Shown: positions 48,101 to 58,547 of the stretch, piece after piece | How the letters are laid out: each line of letters begins with the position of its first letter | Numbering within the stretch: position 1 is the first letter of the stretch | Assembly (NCBI GenBank): GCA_022432975.1 | Contig: CM039510.1 | Span: forward strand, 29,255,201-29,319,200 | From: Begonia masoniana | Taxonomy: Eukaryota > Streptophyta > Magnoliopsida > Cucurbitales > Begoniaceae | Direction of reading: 5' to 3' | DNA: 64,000 bases | The notes under the pieces: model-generated | Seen by the model: only the letters and a program-made list of their open reading frames with translations | What the model was told of the DNA's origin: nothing | Database searches by the model: none | Made by a program: the position numbers and the translations under genes

Positions 48101-49510
48101 CAAGAATCGTCAAACGTCAAGCTGATGACATTAAAACAAGCGCTTGGTGGGAGGCAACCCACTCAAGTATCATTTTTAGTTAGTTATTTCAATTTTTATT
48201 TGCATTAGTTTTGTTTATTTATTTATTTTTATTTTATTATTTTTTTAGAAAAAAAAAGAAAGCTTTCTGATAGATTGCTCCTTCGACCGAAGCTCTACAA
48301 CGTTGACGACTAGCCTGAGACGTTATGAGGTACTCTACTTTTATTTTATTTTTTATTTTCTACATTGAGGACAATGCTTGTTTTAAGTTTGGGGGTGATT
48401 TTAGCATACTTTAATACTTTGCTATATTTTGGTTTTGCAATATGAAGTCTTAGTTTATGTGTCAATGATTTAAATTTTGAACAAATTTATGCTTTAGCTC
48501 CTAGATAAACTCTAAGTAGAAGATGACTTGTAGTAGTTAGCATTGACTTTAGCTTACGAAGTTAAAACTTAAAACCCTGAGCACGTTTCATTCTTGTTTA
48601 ACTTGATCTGTTGGAGTTATACTCATGTAGTCTACATATATCGAAGCCCAAATACAGTAAGGGAGTGAAAGAGCGTAAACACGGTAAGGTAGTAGCTCTA
48701 GAAAAACTTAACGAGTGATATTAAAATAAATTTTTTATTTGTTTTGCCTAACATCCACGAATGCGAATTGAAATTTTATAGAACTAAGAGAATGACTTAG
48801 ACCATCATTGAACCGTTTGAGCTTTCTTGCCTTACCTTTTTTTGTGTCATTTAGTGACACCCATAGTCACCATTTTTGAGCTTATGATTTAACCATTTAA
48901 TTGTACCTATTTCAGCATAGCCACATATAGATTTTCCTACCTTTTCTAAAGAGCACGAAGTTTAATAAAAAATAAAAAATAAAAAAAGGACAAATTCGAA
49001 AGTTTAGTTTTATTTTCAGGCTTTCTTGTATTTATTTTACTTTGTAATTATGACAAATGAGTTAATCTGAGTGATATTGAATGAAATAAGTTTGAGGGTG
49101 AGAGATCAAATGAAAGTTTGAGCGAGTTCAATGAGTGAGTGAGTGCTGAGAAGAAAATATTGAGTGGGTGACATAAGGAAAGATGGGTTGTGCTCTTATT
49201 ACTCGTTTGTATCCATAAAATTCCTACCCTTTAACCTAACCTTATATTACAAGTTTTTCAAAACCTATCGACTTTTATTTTGTTTAATTGATAATTGCTA
49301 TTAGTTGGATGATGGACAAAGCCGATGAACGATCAGAGTGAATGGGGTGATCCTAAGTGAGCTGTGAATGTATTCTCTTCCTGTAGCCACATTAGTTAAC
49401 TCAACAGTTAAAGAAAAATAAGAATGAACACACACACACGAGGATTTCTAAGTAAGCGAATGTCAATGCGCTAATATAGATTAATTCTTTTGCAAAGTTT
49501 TAGACTAATC
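48101..49510 (+). other. Athila-like 3' region
   Basis: Two non-coding blocks common in Athila/Tat elements place this downstream of pol: AAGCGCTTGGTGGGAGGCAA (48140-48160), and ATTGAGGACAATGCTTG with AAGTTTGGGGGTG (48364-48397), the latter the likely plus-strand primer region. Here they follow the protease by only about 40 bp and 260 bp, so RT-RH-INT has been removed. From 48400 to 49510 the sequence is AT-rich; a short CA repeat at 49428 is the only other thing I see. No clear LTR boundary. Confidence 0.6.
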
Positions 49511-50144
49511 CAAAATGGATATTTTTTTCCTTTCAGGAACGATTTTTCCTTTAAAATAACTTAAAGTAAATTAAAAATGACAAAAAATTGCACGAATTCA
49601 ATAAGTCACAAAACTTTGACGAATATCTTCTCATGTTATGCTGATTTTGGAGTTAAAATTTTGGCCAATCTGGATCAAAATTTTTTTTCCTTTCCTGATT
49701 AATTTTGCCCCCATAAAAAAGTAAACAACCACTAAAAATTACAATAAATCGCACGAAGTCGAAAATTCACGAAACTTTGCAGAATATCTTCTCATGATAT
49801 GCTGGTTGTGTAGTTCAAATTTCAGATTAATTTCACATTTTTTTTCTTTCTGGACCGATTTTTCTCCCCTATAAAAACGTTAACTGACATTAAAAATGAC
49901 AAAAAATTGCACGAAGTCGAAAAGTCACGAAACTGTGCAGAATATCTTCACATGATATGCAGGTTGTGTAGTTAAAAGTTTAGATTAGACCGAACCATAC
50001 ATTTTCTTTCATTTCTGGACAGATTTTGCCTCTATAATAACATAAATGAACATTAAAAATGACAAAAAATCACACAAAGTTGAAACGTCACGAAACTTTA
50101 CAGTATAGCTTCTCATGATATGCTGGTTATGTAGTTAATATGTA

Positions 50145-50330
50145 TTGAGTGTATAGAAAATTTTTGAAAGTATTAGTTCAAGTTCCTTATACTTCATTCA
50201 AATGCGTTCCAAAGTTCTAAGAAGGCGTCGTTGAATGGTCTAGGTTTGTAAAAATCCGTGGTTCTTATCAATGAAGAAAAAATCTAGAAGATCAAATCGA
50301 TGGCTTTGCTTCCATCAACAAGTTCGATGA
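50145..50330. other. Unidentified insert in the satellite
   Basis: About 185 bp that does not resemble the flanking monomers (starts TGTATTGAGTGTATAG, ends CATCAACAAGTTCGATGAC). No terminal repeats or target duplication were found by eye. Confidence 0.4.
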
Positions 50331-52221
50331 CAAGAAATCGCACGATGTCAAAAATTTACGAAACTTTGTAGAATATATTCTCATGATTTGTTGGTTCTAT
50401 AGTTAAAATTTGAGACTAATACAGAGTGGCCATTTTTTTTTCCTTCCAAACCGATTTTGCCCAAATAACATAAACAGAATTAAAAAAGAAAAAAAAAATC
50501 GCACAAAATTGAAAAATCACAAAACTTTGATGAATATCTTCTCATAATATGCTGGTTGTTTAGTTAAAATTTTAGACTAATTCAGAGCAAACTTTTTTTT
50601 TTCCTTTCCGGACCGAATTAGCCTCTATAATAACATAAACCGACATTAAAAATGACAAAAAATTGCACGAAGTTGAAAAGTCACGAACCCTTGCAAAATC
50701 TCTTCTTATGATATGCTGATTGTGTAGTTAAAATTTTAGAATAATCCGGACTGGATATTTTTATTTCTTTATGCACCGATTTTACTCATATAATAACTTA
50801 AACGGACTAAAAATGACATGAAATCGCACATTGTAAAAAATTTACGAAACTTTGCAGAATTCTCATGATATGTTTGTTGTGTAGTTAAAATTTGAGACTA
50901 ATGCGGAGCGGCCATTTTTTTTCTTTCTAGACCCATTTTGCCTTATATAATAACGTAAACGGAATTGAAAATGAAAAAAAAATTGCATGAAGTTGAAAAG
51001 TTACAAAACTACAATGAATATCTTCTCATAATATGTTGGTTTTGTAGTTAAAACTTCAGACTAATTCAAAGCAGAGTTTTTTTTTCCTTTCAGACTAATT
51101 TAACCTCAATAATAACATAAGCGGCCAATTTTTTTTCTTCCCAGACCGATTTTGCCCATATAATAACGTAAACAGAATTAAAAATGAAAAAAAAAATCGC
51201 ATGAAGTTGAAAAGTGACAATCTATTGTTGAATATCTTCTCATAATATGCTGGTTGTGTAGTTAAAGTTCCTGAATATTTTGGACGCGACATTTTTTTTC
51301 CTTTCCGAACAAATTTTTCCTTCATAATAACGTCAACGGACAATAATAATGACAAAAAATTGCAAAATATCTTCTCGTGATATATATACTTGTTGTGTAG
51401 TTAAAATTTCAGACTAATCTGAACATGACATTTTTTTTTCTTTTCTAACTGACTTTTCTTCTATAATAACATAAACAAACAATAAAAATGACAAAAAATT
51501 GCACGAAGTCGAAAAGTCACGAAATTTTGCAAAATATCTTCTCAAGATATGCTGGTTGTGTAGTTAAAATTAAGACTAATCCAGACTAGCCATTTTGCCT
51601 TGATTTTTCCCCTATAATAGTGTAGGACATTAAAAATGACAAAAAATCACATGTAGTCGAACAGTCATGAAAGTTTAGAGAATATCTTTTCATGATATGC
51701 TGGTTCTATGGTTAAAATTTCACACTAAATTGACATTTTTTTTATACTGATTATGCCCATGCTGCATTTTACTACATGAAACGGACATTAAAAATTAAAA
51801 GTCCAAAAGTTATAAAATTTTGCATAATATTTTGTCCCTATAATACCACAAACAGAAATAAAAAATTACAAAAAACTTATAGTGTGAAAAAGTTATAAAA
51901 TTTAGCAGAATAACTTCTCATGATCTGTAGGTGGAGTTAAAATTTCAAACTAAACTGAAACTAACATTTTTTTTTCCCGTAACAATTTTTCCTCTATAAT
52001 AACATAAATGGACATTAAAAATTACAAAAAATCGTACAGTGGAATAAATTTATGAACTTTTGCAAAATATCTTCTTATGATATACTAGTTAAGAGTTAAA
52101 GTTTTAGAAAAAATTGAAACTTAAATTTTTTTCCTAACCAATTGAGCCCCGATAATTACATAAACAGACATTAAAAATTACTAGAAATAGTAAATTGTGG
52201 AAAAGTCACGAACCTTTATCA

Positions 52222-52226
52222 AATAT
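52222..52226 (+). repeat. Target site duplication AATAT (left of C1)
   Basis: AATAT before TGTAACACCCGG and again at 55633-55637 after GGCTGTCACA. The site is the AATATCTTCT core of a satellite monomer. Confidence 0.92.
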
Positions 52227-52609
52227 TGTAACACCCGGCATTTTTGGCCGTGTAATAATCTGTTGAATTATTATATGGATTTAAATTGCCATAAATACGA
52301 TAACAATTTCATTGTAAAATGTTGGAGCATTTAGTGTGGGGAGAACCTAACTAATGTGTAACAAACACTAAGTTTAGAATGCATGGAAGGGTAAATTAGA
52401 GAGAAATTAAGGTTGGTGGGAGATTGCCAATGGATAGCTGACATCTGGCAACTTGTTGAAGAAGCTAAGTTCCTCCTTCTACGTGAAACCCTCTTCATTT
52501 TACTTCTCTGCTCTCTCTCCATTCTCTTTTCGGCATTCTCTCTTCCAGTCGACAATCAGCCATCGAAGCTACTTCGATCTCCTTGGCTCCTTTCTGTTTT
52601 TCTACTAGG

Positions 52610-52819
52610 GTAAGCATCTTTTAAATGCTAACAAGTTTGGACAAGTTTAAAGTGAGTTTTGGTTGGAGTGAAGGATTGTGATACTTTAATAAAACTCACT
52701 GTTTTTGGATGAAAACACAGCGATTTGTTTTCTAAGGGTTTGAATGAGTTTGGAACAACTTCTTCTAACTTATTTGTTAGCATTTGCAGCTTGTTTATTT
52801 TCTGAACGTGCATGTACAG
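52610..52819 (+). other. LTR intron 1 of family C (present in C1, precisely absent in C2)
   Basis: 210 bp with GTAAGC at the 5' end and ATGTACAG at the 3' end, preceded by a pyrimidine-rich run (CTTGTTTATTTTCTG). Upstream is TCTACTAGG, downstream GTTCGAGCATT. In C2 (56281-56300) and in its 3' LTR (63402-63420) the sequence reads TCTACTAGGGTTCGAGCAT with nothing between. That is the exact product of splicing this segment, and it supports a real intron removed from an RNA that was then reverse transcribed. Confidence 0.85.
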
Positions 52820-52867
52820 GTTCGAGCATTTCTGAGACGTTCAGGACTATCAACTCTGCAGCAACAG

Positions 52868-53332
52868 GTAAGTTCATATCCGTAGGTTGGCCCTTAAGGC
52901 CCTACATCACGGAGACTCTAGGTTTTCTTCTGTCGGGAGGTTTCGGGTAGAGAAAGTTAGAGTTAAGTTCAGAGTTATCTGTTTTCTCTCTAGATTCTGC
53001 TGTATTATTCTGTTAACTACTGTTTCAAGTTAAGCACTGTGAAAGTTCATGCATACATGATTTTCTGAAAGTTCATGCAAAACTGTTTTCTGTACACGGT
53101 TTTGAAGTTAAGCAAGATAAAAATCTGACTGAAATGTATCGGTTAAGTGCGGGACGGGGACTGACCTCCAGATCGGTTTCTGTACTGTACTGTATTACTG
53201 TTTGTGCCTGATAGTGCATCCACTGTTCGCCAGTTCCCCTATAAGCCCCACTTATACCCCTCTGCCACTGAAACGTAATGTTCTGTACTGTCACTGTATT
53301 CTGAAAACTGCATGCATAGCATTTTGCATCAC

Positions 53333-53366
<34 letters not shown>

Positions 53367-53407
53367 CTTACTGAGTTTTAGACTCATAGGTGAACTCCCC
53401 GATGTAG
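52868..53407 (+). other. Candidate LTR intron 2 (C1)
   Basis: Donor CAACAG|GTAAGTTC, acceptor CCGATGTAG|GTACTG, 540 bp. The equivalent in C2 is 56339-56854 (516 bp). It contains GGCCCTACATCAC (about 52899), TTCATGCATACATG (53048) and an AT run (53335-53363). No spliced copy is seen in the window, so this rests on boundaries conserved among families. Confidence 0.5.
53335..53363 (+). repeat. AT dinucleotide repeat
   Basis: About 14 AT units just before the TTACTGAG block of LTR C1. C2 has only ATATCTATTATG at this place, so it is a private expansion. Confidence 0.95.
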
Positions 53408-54064
53408 GTACTGAACCCGAAAATGAGGACTTCGTGCCTCAGTCTGATGAATAGGTGGCTGGTGGATCGAGCTCATGGGGGGTGTGGTTGCTGTAGCCAG
53501 ACAAATTTCTGACCTGAGGTTTAAGTTTTCTGTAATGTCTGTATCTGTAAAGTCTTCTGGAAGTTCTGGTTGTGTAGTAAAATTCTGTAAAAACTCTTCT
53601 TTTGGTAGATTCTGCAATTGCATGTTAGGTTCTGTACTGATTCAGAGGTTTTACTTTTAGAACAATGTACAAGTTCTGATGTCTCGGCTTTAGAAATCAC
53701 TGTATTTGACAGTTGAACTCATGTCCTGAATGTTCTAAAATTTTTTAGAATATTTTCCTGTTTTAAGGTTTGAATGGATGGTCTCAAATTCTAGAGCTAT
53801 CCATGCAGTCTGTCTTTCTTAAATCTGTCAGTTGAAATCTATCATCTGCAAAGTGTGTTTCAAAAATCTTGTTTTGAATCAGGTTTTGAAGGTTTGAAAC
53901 CCTTATGCCTTCTGTTTTGATGCTCCCTGCCCGTATGTCTTTCTGTTAAAAGTTGTCAAACTCTGCCCCTTTTAGACTATATCATCCGATCACACCCACT
54001 GCTATTTAAGTGTATATCCACCGGTGATGTCATCCACCTCCACCGCCCAGTTCAATTATCTCAT

Positions 54065-55070
54065 CCGATGACGTCTTCATCTCATCCGGTATTGTCTGTT
54101 GTCTGTATCTTCCGGTTGACGTCATCCATCTTCCGGCTGACGTCATCACCTCATCTGATCTCATTTGTTGTCTGTATCTTCCGGTTGACGTCATCCATCT
54201 TCTGGCTGACGTCATCACCTCATCTGATCTCATTTGTTATCTGTATCTTCCGGCTGACGTCATCACCTCATCCGATCTCATCTGCTGTCTGTATCTTCCG
54301 GTTGACGTCATCCATCTTTCGGTTGACGTCATCACCTCATCCGATCTCATCTGCTGTCTGTATCTTCCGGTTGACGTCACCCATCTTCCGGTTGACGTCC
54401 ATCTGATCTCATTTTTATCTGTATCTTCCGGCTGACGTCATCACCTCATCCGATCTCATCTGCTGTCTGTATCTTCGGTTGACGTCATCCATCTTTCGGT
54501 TGACGTCATCACCTCATCCGATCTCATCTGCTGTCTGTATCTTCCGGTGACGTCACCCATACTTCCGCTCATCTGATCTCATTTGTTGTCTGTATCTTCC
54601 GGTTGACGTCATCCATCTTCCGGCTGACGTCATCACCTCATCTGATCTCATTTGTTGTCTGTATCTTCCGGTTGACGTCATCCATCTTCCGGCTGACGTC
54701 ATCACCTCATCTGATCTCATTTGTTGTCTGTATCTTCCGGTTGACGTCATCCATCTTCCGGCTGACGTCATCACCTCATCCGATCTCATCTGCTGTCTGT
54801 ATCTTCCGGTTGACGTCATCCATCTTCCGGCTGACGTCATCACCTCATCTGATCTCATTTGTTGTCTGTATCTTCCGGTTGACGTCATCCATCTTCCGGC
54901 TGACGTCATCACCTCATCTGATCTCATTTGTTGTCTGTATCTTCCGGTTGACGTCATCCATCTTCCGGCTGACGTCATCACCTCATCTGATCTCATTTGT
55001 TGTCTGTATCTTCCGGTTGACGTCATCCATCTTCCGGCTGACGTCATCACCTCATCTGATCTCATTTGTT
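54065..55070 (+). repeat. 69-bp repeat array with TGACGTCA cores (LTR C1)
   Basis: Each 69-bp unit holds two related half-units: ATCTTCCGGTTGACGTCATC and ATCTTCCGGCTGACGTCATC, then CACCTCATCTGATCTC and ATTTGTTGTCTGT. I count about 28 TGACGTCA palindromes between 54116 and 55156. The last seven or so units are nearly identical, the first ones more varied. As 69 is a multiple of three, both strands stay open for 170-180 codons; that is arithmetic, not coding. TGACGTCA is the classic binding site of bZIP factors (TGA/CREB type). Confidence 0.9.
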
Positions 55071-55632
55071 GACGTCACCACACCTTTCCTCCCAGTTTAC
55101 TCAGCCTCTTCCACTGAATACTGTTCGTCTTTTGTCGTATCTAAGTAACTGACGTCATCCTTACTTCTGTCTTAGCAATTGCATCTTCCGCCTATGTCTT
55201 CCTGTTTTATTCTGTTTCTATGTTTTATCGCACATTTCTGTTTTCTGTTTTACCTTTTTCTCTTCTATTATTCATCCCCGATTGTCTATGGTTTCTGTTA
55301 TACACTGTAGCCTTCCACAGTATGTTTCTTCTCCAGTTTAAGATTCTCTTTAATATCCCTGTCTTCCTGCTTTCCTTCTGTCACTTGGTTGTATTTTGAT
55401 TCCTAATTGTTCTCTGTCTACATTCCTGCATTTCGGTTTTCTTCTGCCATCCTTCATTGAAACCCGTTTTTCTTTCAAAACAGAGAATATCTTCTCTCCC
55501 TCTGCGTATAGTTTTGTAAATGTTCAGTCTGTTTTGATAAACAAAAAAAAATAGTCACTGTTTTTCGTTAAATGTCCGGTGTGATGGCTTGGCTCTCGAA
55601 TTCCGATCGGGATCCAGTTTCGGGCTGTCACA

Positions 55633-55890
55633 AATATCTTCCCATGATATGTTGGTTGCGTAGTTAAAATTTCTTACTAAACTGATATTTTTCTGAACCG
55701 ATATGGCCTTATAATAACGTAAACAGACATTAAAAATTGTAAAAAGTCGTAAATTGTGAAAAAGTCTCGTAACTTTGTAGAATATCTTCTCCTAATATGC
55801 TGGTTGTGTAGTAAATATTTCACACTAAATTAATATTTTTTTCGAAATGTCCAAAACATATAAGTATTGGATTAGTTACGCGATTAAGAA
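55633..55890 (+). repeat. Diverged 160-bp satellite (right part)
   Basis: Resumes with AATATCTTCCCATGATATG exactly where C1 interrupted the monomer, followed by another core at about 55780 (AATATCTTCTCCTAATATGC). It fades before LTR C2. Confidence 0.85.
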
Positions 55891-56338
55891 ATTGGTTCAA
55901 AAATGTGTAACACCCGACATTTTGGCCATGTAATAATCTGTTGAATTATTGTATGGATTTAAATCGCCATAAATACGATAACAATTTCATTGTAAAATGT
56001 TGGAGCATTTAGTGTGGGGAGAACCTAACTAATGTATAACTAACAAAACACTAAGTTTGAAATGCATGGAAGAGCAAATTGGGGAGAAATTATGGTTGGT
56101 GGGAGATAGCCAACGGATAGCTGACACATGGCAGCTTGTTGAGGAAGTTAAGTTCCTCCTACGTGAAACCCTCTTCATTTCACTTCTCTGCTCTCTCTCC
56201 ATTCTCTTCTCGGTATTCTCTCTTCCAGTCGTCAAACAGCCATCGAAGCTACTTCGATCTCCTCGGCTCCTTTCTATTTTTCTACTAGGGTTCGAGCATT
56301 TTCGAGACGTTCAGGACTATCAACTCTACCGCAGACAG

Positions 56339-56854
56339 GTAAGTTCATATCCGTAGGTTGGCCCTTAAGGCCCTACATCTCGGAGGTACTAGGTTTTCTT
56401 TTATGTGGGGTTGTTTTGGGTAGAAAGGTTATAGTTATGTTCTGAGTTGTCTATGTTCTGTTTCACCGTATGTTCTGTTATTTCTGTCATCTGCTCTCTG
56501 CCTGTTTAAGTTCAAGCACTATTCATGCATACACGTTTTCTCTGAAAGACATGCAAATGTTTTCTGTACACTGTTTGAAACTAAATAAGATAAAATCTGA
56601 CTGAAATGTACCGGTTAAGTGTGAGACGGGGACTGACCTATTGTTTCTGTTCTGAATCTGTTCTGAAAATCTGTTGTGCCTGTCGTCCACTGCCTGTTCC
56701 CCTATAAGCCCCACTTATACCCCTCTGCCACTGAAACGTAATGTTCTGTACTGTCACTGTATTTCTAAAAACCGCATGCATAGTATTTTGCATCACTGCA
56801 TATCTATTATGTTCTTACTGAGCTTTAGGCTCATAGATGAAATCTCTGATGTAG
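56339..56854 (+). other. Candidate LTR intron 2 (C2)
   Basis: 516 bp between donor ACAG|GTAAGTTC and acceptor TGATGTAG|GTACTG. It is retained here although intron 1 has gone, so the two segments did not behave alike in the RNA that founded C2. The 3' LTR of the same element has its donor changed to GACAT|GTAAG (63460). Confidence 0.5.
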
Positions 56855-57724
56855 GTACTGAACCCGTAGATGAGGACTTTGTGCCTCAGTCTGATGATTA
56901 GGTGGCTGGTGGCTCGAGCTCATGGGGGGTTTGGTTGCTGCAGTCAGACAAATTCTGTCCCGAGGTTTAAGTTTTCTGTAATGTCTATATTTGTAAGGTT
57001 TTCTGGAAATTCTGGTTTTGTTGTAAAAACTCTGTAAAAACTTTTGTTTTTGGGAAATTCTGGAAATATATGTTAGGTTCTATACTGATCCTCAGATTTT
57101 AAAATAATGTACAGGTTCTAACGTCTAAGTTTTAAAAACTGCTGTATTTGACAGTTGAATTCATGTTCTAAATATTCTGAGATTGTTTGGCATATTATCT
57201 GTTATTTTGTGTGTGGATGACTTGTTGTTTTGGAACTATCCATGCAGTTTGTTTCCTTTGAATCTGTTAATTGTAAAGTGTGCTCTACATCCTCGTGTAG
57301 AATCGGGCATTGAAGGTTTACAACTTTCATGCTTTCTGTTTGTGCTGTATTTGACAGTTGGATTAAGTTTCGAAGTATTCTGAAATGGTTTGGAATATTT
57401 TCCGTTAGCATATGCATGAATGATCTCTGGTTTTAGAGCTTTTATGTAGAGTGAAATTCCTTGAGTTTCTGTCATGTTTTTTGTTGTGCTCGAGAACTCC
57501 ATATTGATGTGGTTTGAGAAATCTGAAACTTCTATGTTTTCTGTATTCATGCTCTCTATCTGTACGTTTTTCTGTTAAAAGTTGTTAAGTTTCACCTTAA
57601 AAACCATGTCATCCGATCACGTCCACCGTTACTTGTAAAATTTTCTCCACCGGTTGTCACTGCTCATTTCTGCCTTTTTAAAGTACATCCACAGTTGCCC
57701 GTTTCCTTCTTTTAAACTATATCT

Positions 57725-58060
57725 TCCGGCTGACGTCACACAAGTCTTCCGCCGAGTTTAGTTATATCTTCCGGCTGACGTCATCACCTTCTGCCGATTC
57801 CGTTATTGCCTGTATCTTTCGGCTGACGTCATCCATCTTCCGGCTGACGTCATCACCTTCTGCCGATTTCGTTATTGCCTGTATCTTCCGGCTGATGTCA
57901 TCCATCTTTCGGCTGACGTCATCACCTTCTGCCGGTTTCGTTATTGCCTGTATCTTCCGGCTGACATCATCCATCTTCCGACTGACGTCATCACCTTCTG
58001 CCGATTTTGTTTACTATCTGTATATGCCGATGACATCATTACATCTTCTGATAACGTCAT
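57725..58060 (+). repeat. 69-bp repeats with TGACGTCA cores (LTR C2)
   Basis: About four units of ATCTTCCGGCTGACGTCATC type with a different spacer from C1 (CACCTTCTGCCGATTCCGTT). The period is again 69 bp (57771 to 57840). The spacing is conserved while the spacer sequence differs between copies. Confidence 0.88.
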
Positions 58061-58392
58061 CACACACCCGATTTCATTATTTCCTTTGCCTTTTCTGTTC
58101 CCTGTTCCTCCCCGTCTTCTCTGTTATTCACGTCTGTTTATTTATTTTCTTCGTCACTTCTTCTCTTCTGCTATCCATTATTAAAATCTTTTTTGCTATC
58201 AACTTCAAAGAACTCGATTCTGTTAACTGTTTTTCCCGTTTGATTTCGAATCCAGAGATCTTTCTCTCTCTCTGTAAATGTTTTTAAAAGTGTAATGTAC
58301 AAAAAAATAGTCGCCGTTTTCTGTTAACTGTCCCGGAGTGATGGCTCCGATCCCGGACCCAGATCTGATCCAGACTCGGGTTGTCACAGTTG

Positions 58393-58404
58393 TGGTATCA
58401 GAAC
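58393..58404 (+). promoter_or_regulatory. Primer binding site of C2
   Basis: TGGTATCAGAAC, initiator Met tRNA type with the last G changed to A, four bases after the LTR end. Confidence 0.85.
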
Positions 58405-58476
58405 GATAAGGTTTTAAAACCGATTCTGTGAAATGTCTGACTGCGCAACCCGCCACGTGAGATCGCTCCACCAACT

Positions 58477-58535
58477 GTAAGTGTTTAAATTCCTGTCAAA
58501 GTTCTGTTTATTAAATTATGTTATTCTGTTTATAG
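58477..58535 (+). other. Candidate small leader intron before C2 gag
   Basis: Donor CCAACT|GTAAGTG and acceptor GTTTATAG|GGTT, 59 bp apart, T-rich, just before the gag ATG. The same pair occurs in families A and D. Very short for a plant intron. Confidence 0.35.
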
Positions 58536-58547
58536 GGTTTATTAGAA

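Larger units (their letters stand above)
49520..52226 (+). repeat. Diverged satellite, about 160-bp monomer (left part)
   Basis: About 16 monomers recognisable by a core reading AATATCTTCTCATGATATGC then TGGTTGTGTAGTTAAAATTT. The core begins near 49623, 49784, 49943, 50103, then 50371, 50531, 50696, 51017, 51230, 51364, 51540, 51684, 51910 and 52070. Between cores are T-rich runs, then ATAATAACATAAAC, GACATTAAAAATGACAAAAA and GCACGAAGTCGAAAAGTCAC. Monomers differ by many substitutions and small deletions, so the array is old. A foreign stretch interrupts it at about 50145-50330. No coding potential. Confidence 0.85.
52227..55632 (+). mobile_element. Solo LTR C1 (intron-containing form)
   Basis: Single LTR of 3406 bp, TGTAACACCCGGC...GGGCTGTCACA, with perfect target duplications and no internal region. 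It is the same family as the LTRs of C2 (55906-58388 and 63024 on). It is longer because it keeps a 210-bp intron (52610-52819) that C2 lacks and because its TGACGTCA repeat region is larger. Order: U3, CT-rich exon 1 ending CTACTAGG, intron 1, exon 2, candidate intron 2 with an AT dinucleotide run, then the 69-bp repeats and the LTR end. Confidence 0.95.
55906..58388 (+). mobile_element. Element C2 5' LTR (complete, intron 1 absent)
   Basis: LTR of 2483 bp, TGTAACACCCGAC...GGGTTGTCACA, followed by a primer site. Intron 1 is missing precisely (junction in 56281-56300). Candidate intron 2 is 56339-56854, with donor GACAG|GTAAGTTC and acceptor CTGATGTAG|GTACTG. The TGACGTCA region has about four 69-bp units (57725-58060). 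The 5-bp flank on the left is AAATG; the right end of the element is outside the window, so the target duplication cannot be checked. Confidence 0.93.

Noticed and set aside
52413..52613. Small open frame at the start of LTR C1 (also 56057 and 63175)
   Set aside because: It is present in all three C LTRs, but the frame differs by small indels between copies and it spans the exon-1 leader. Most likely untranslated leader.
54553..55148. Repeat protein-like frames of 170 and 181 codons on both strands
   Set aside because: The 69-bp unit is a multiple of three and free of stops on both strands. The same region in C2 has a different spacer and no conserved peptide.
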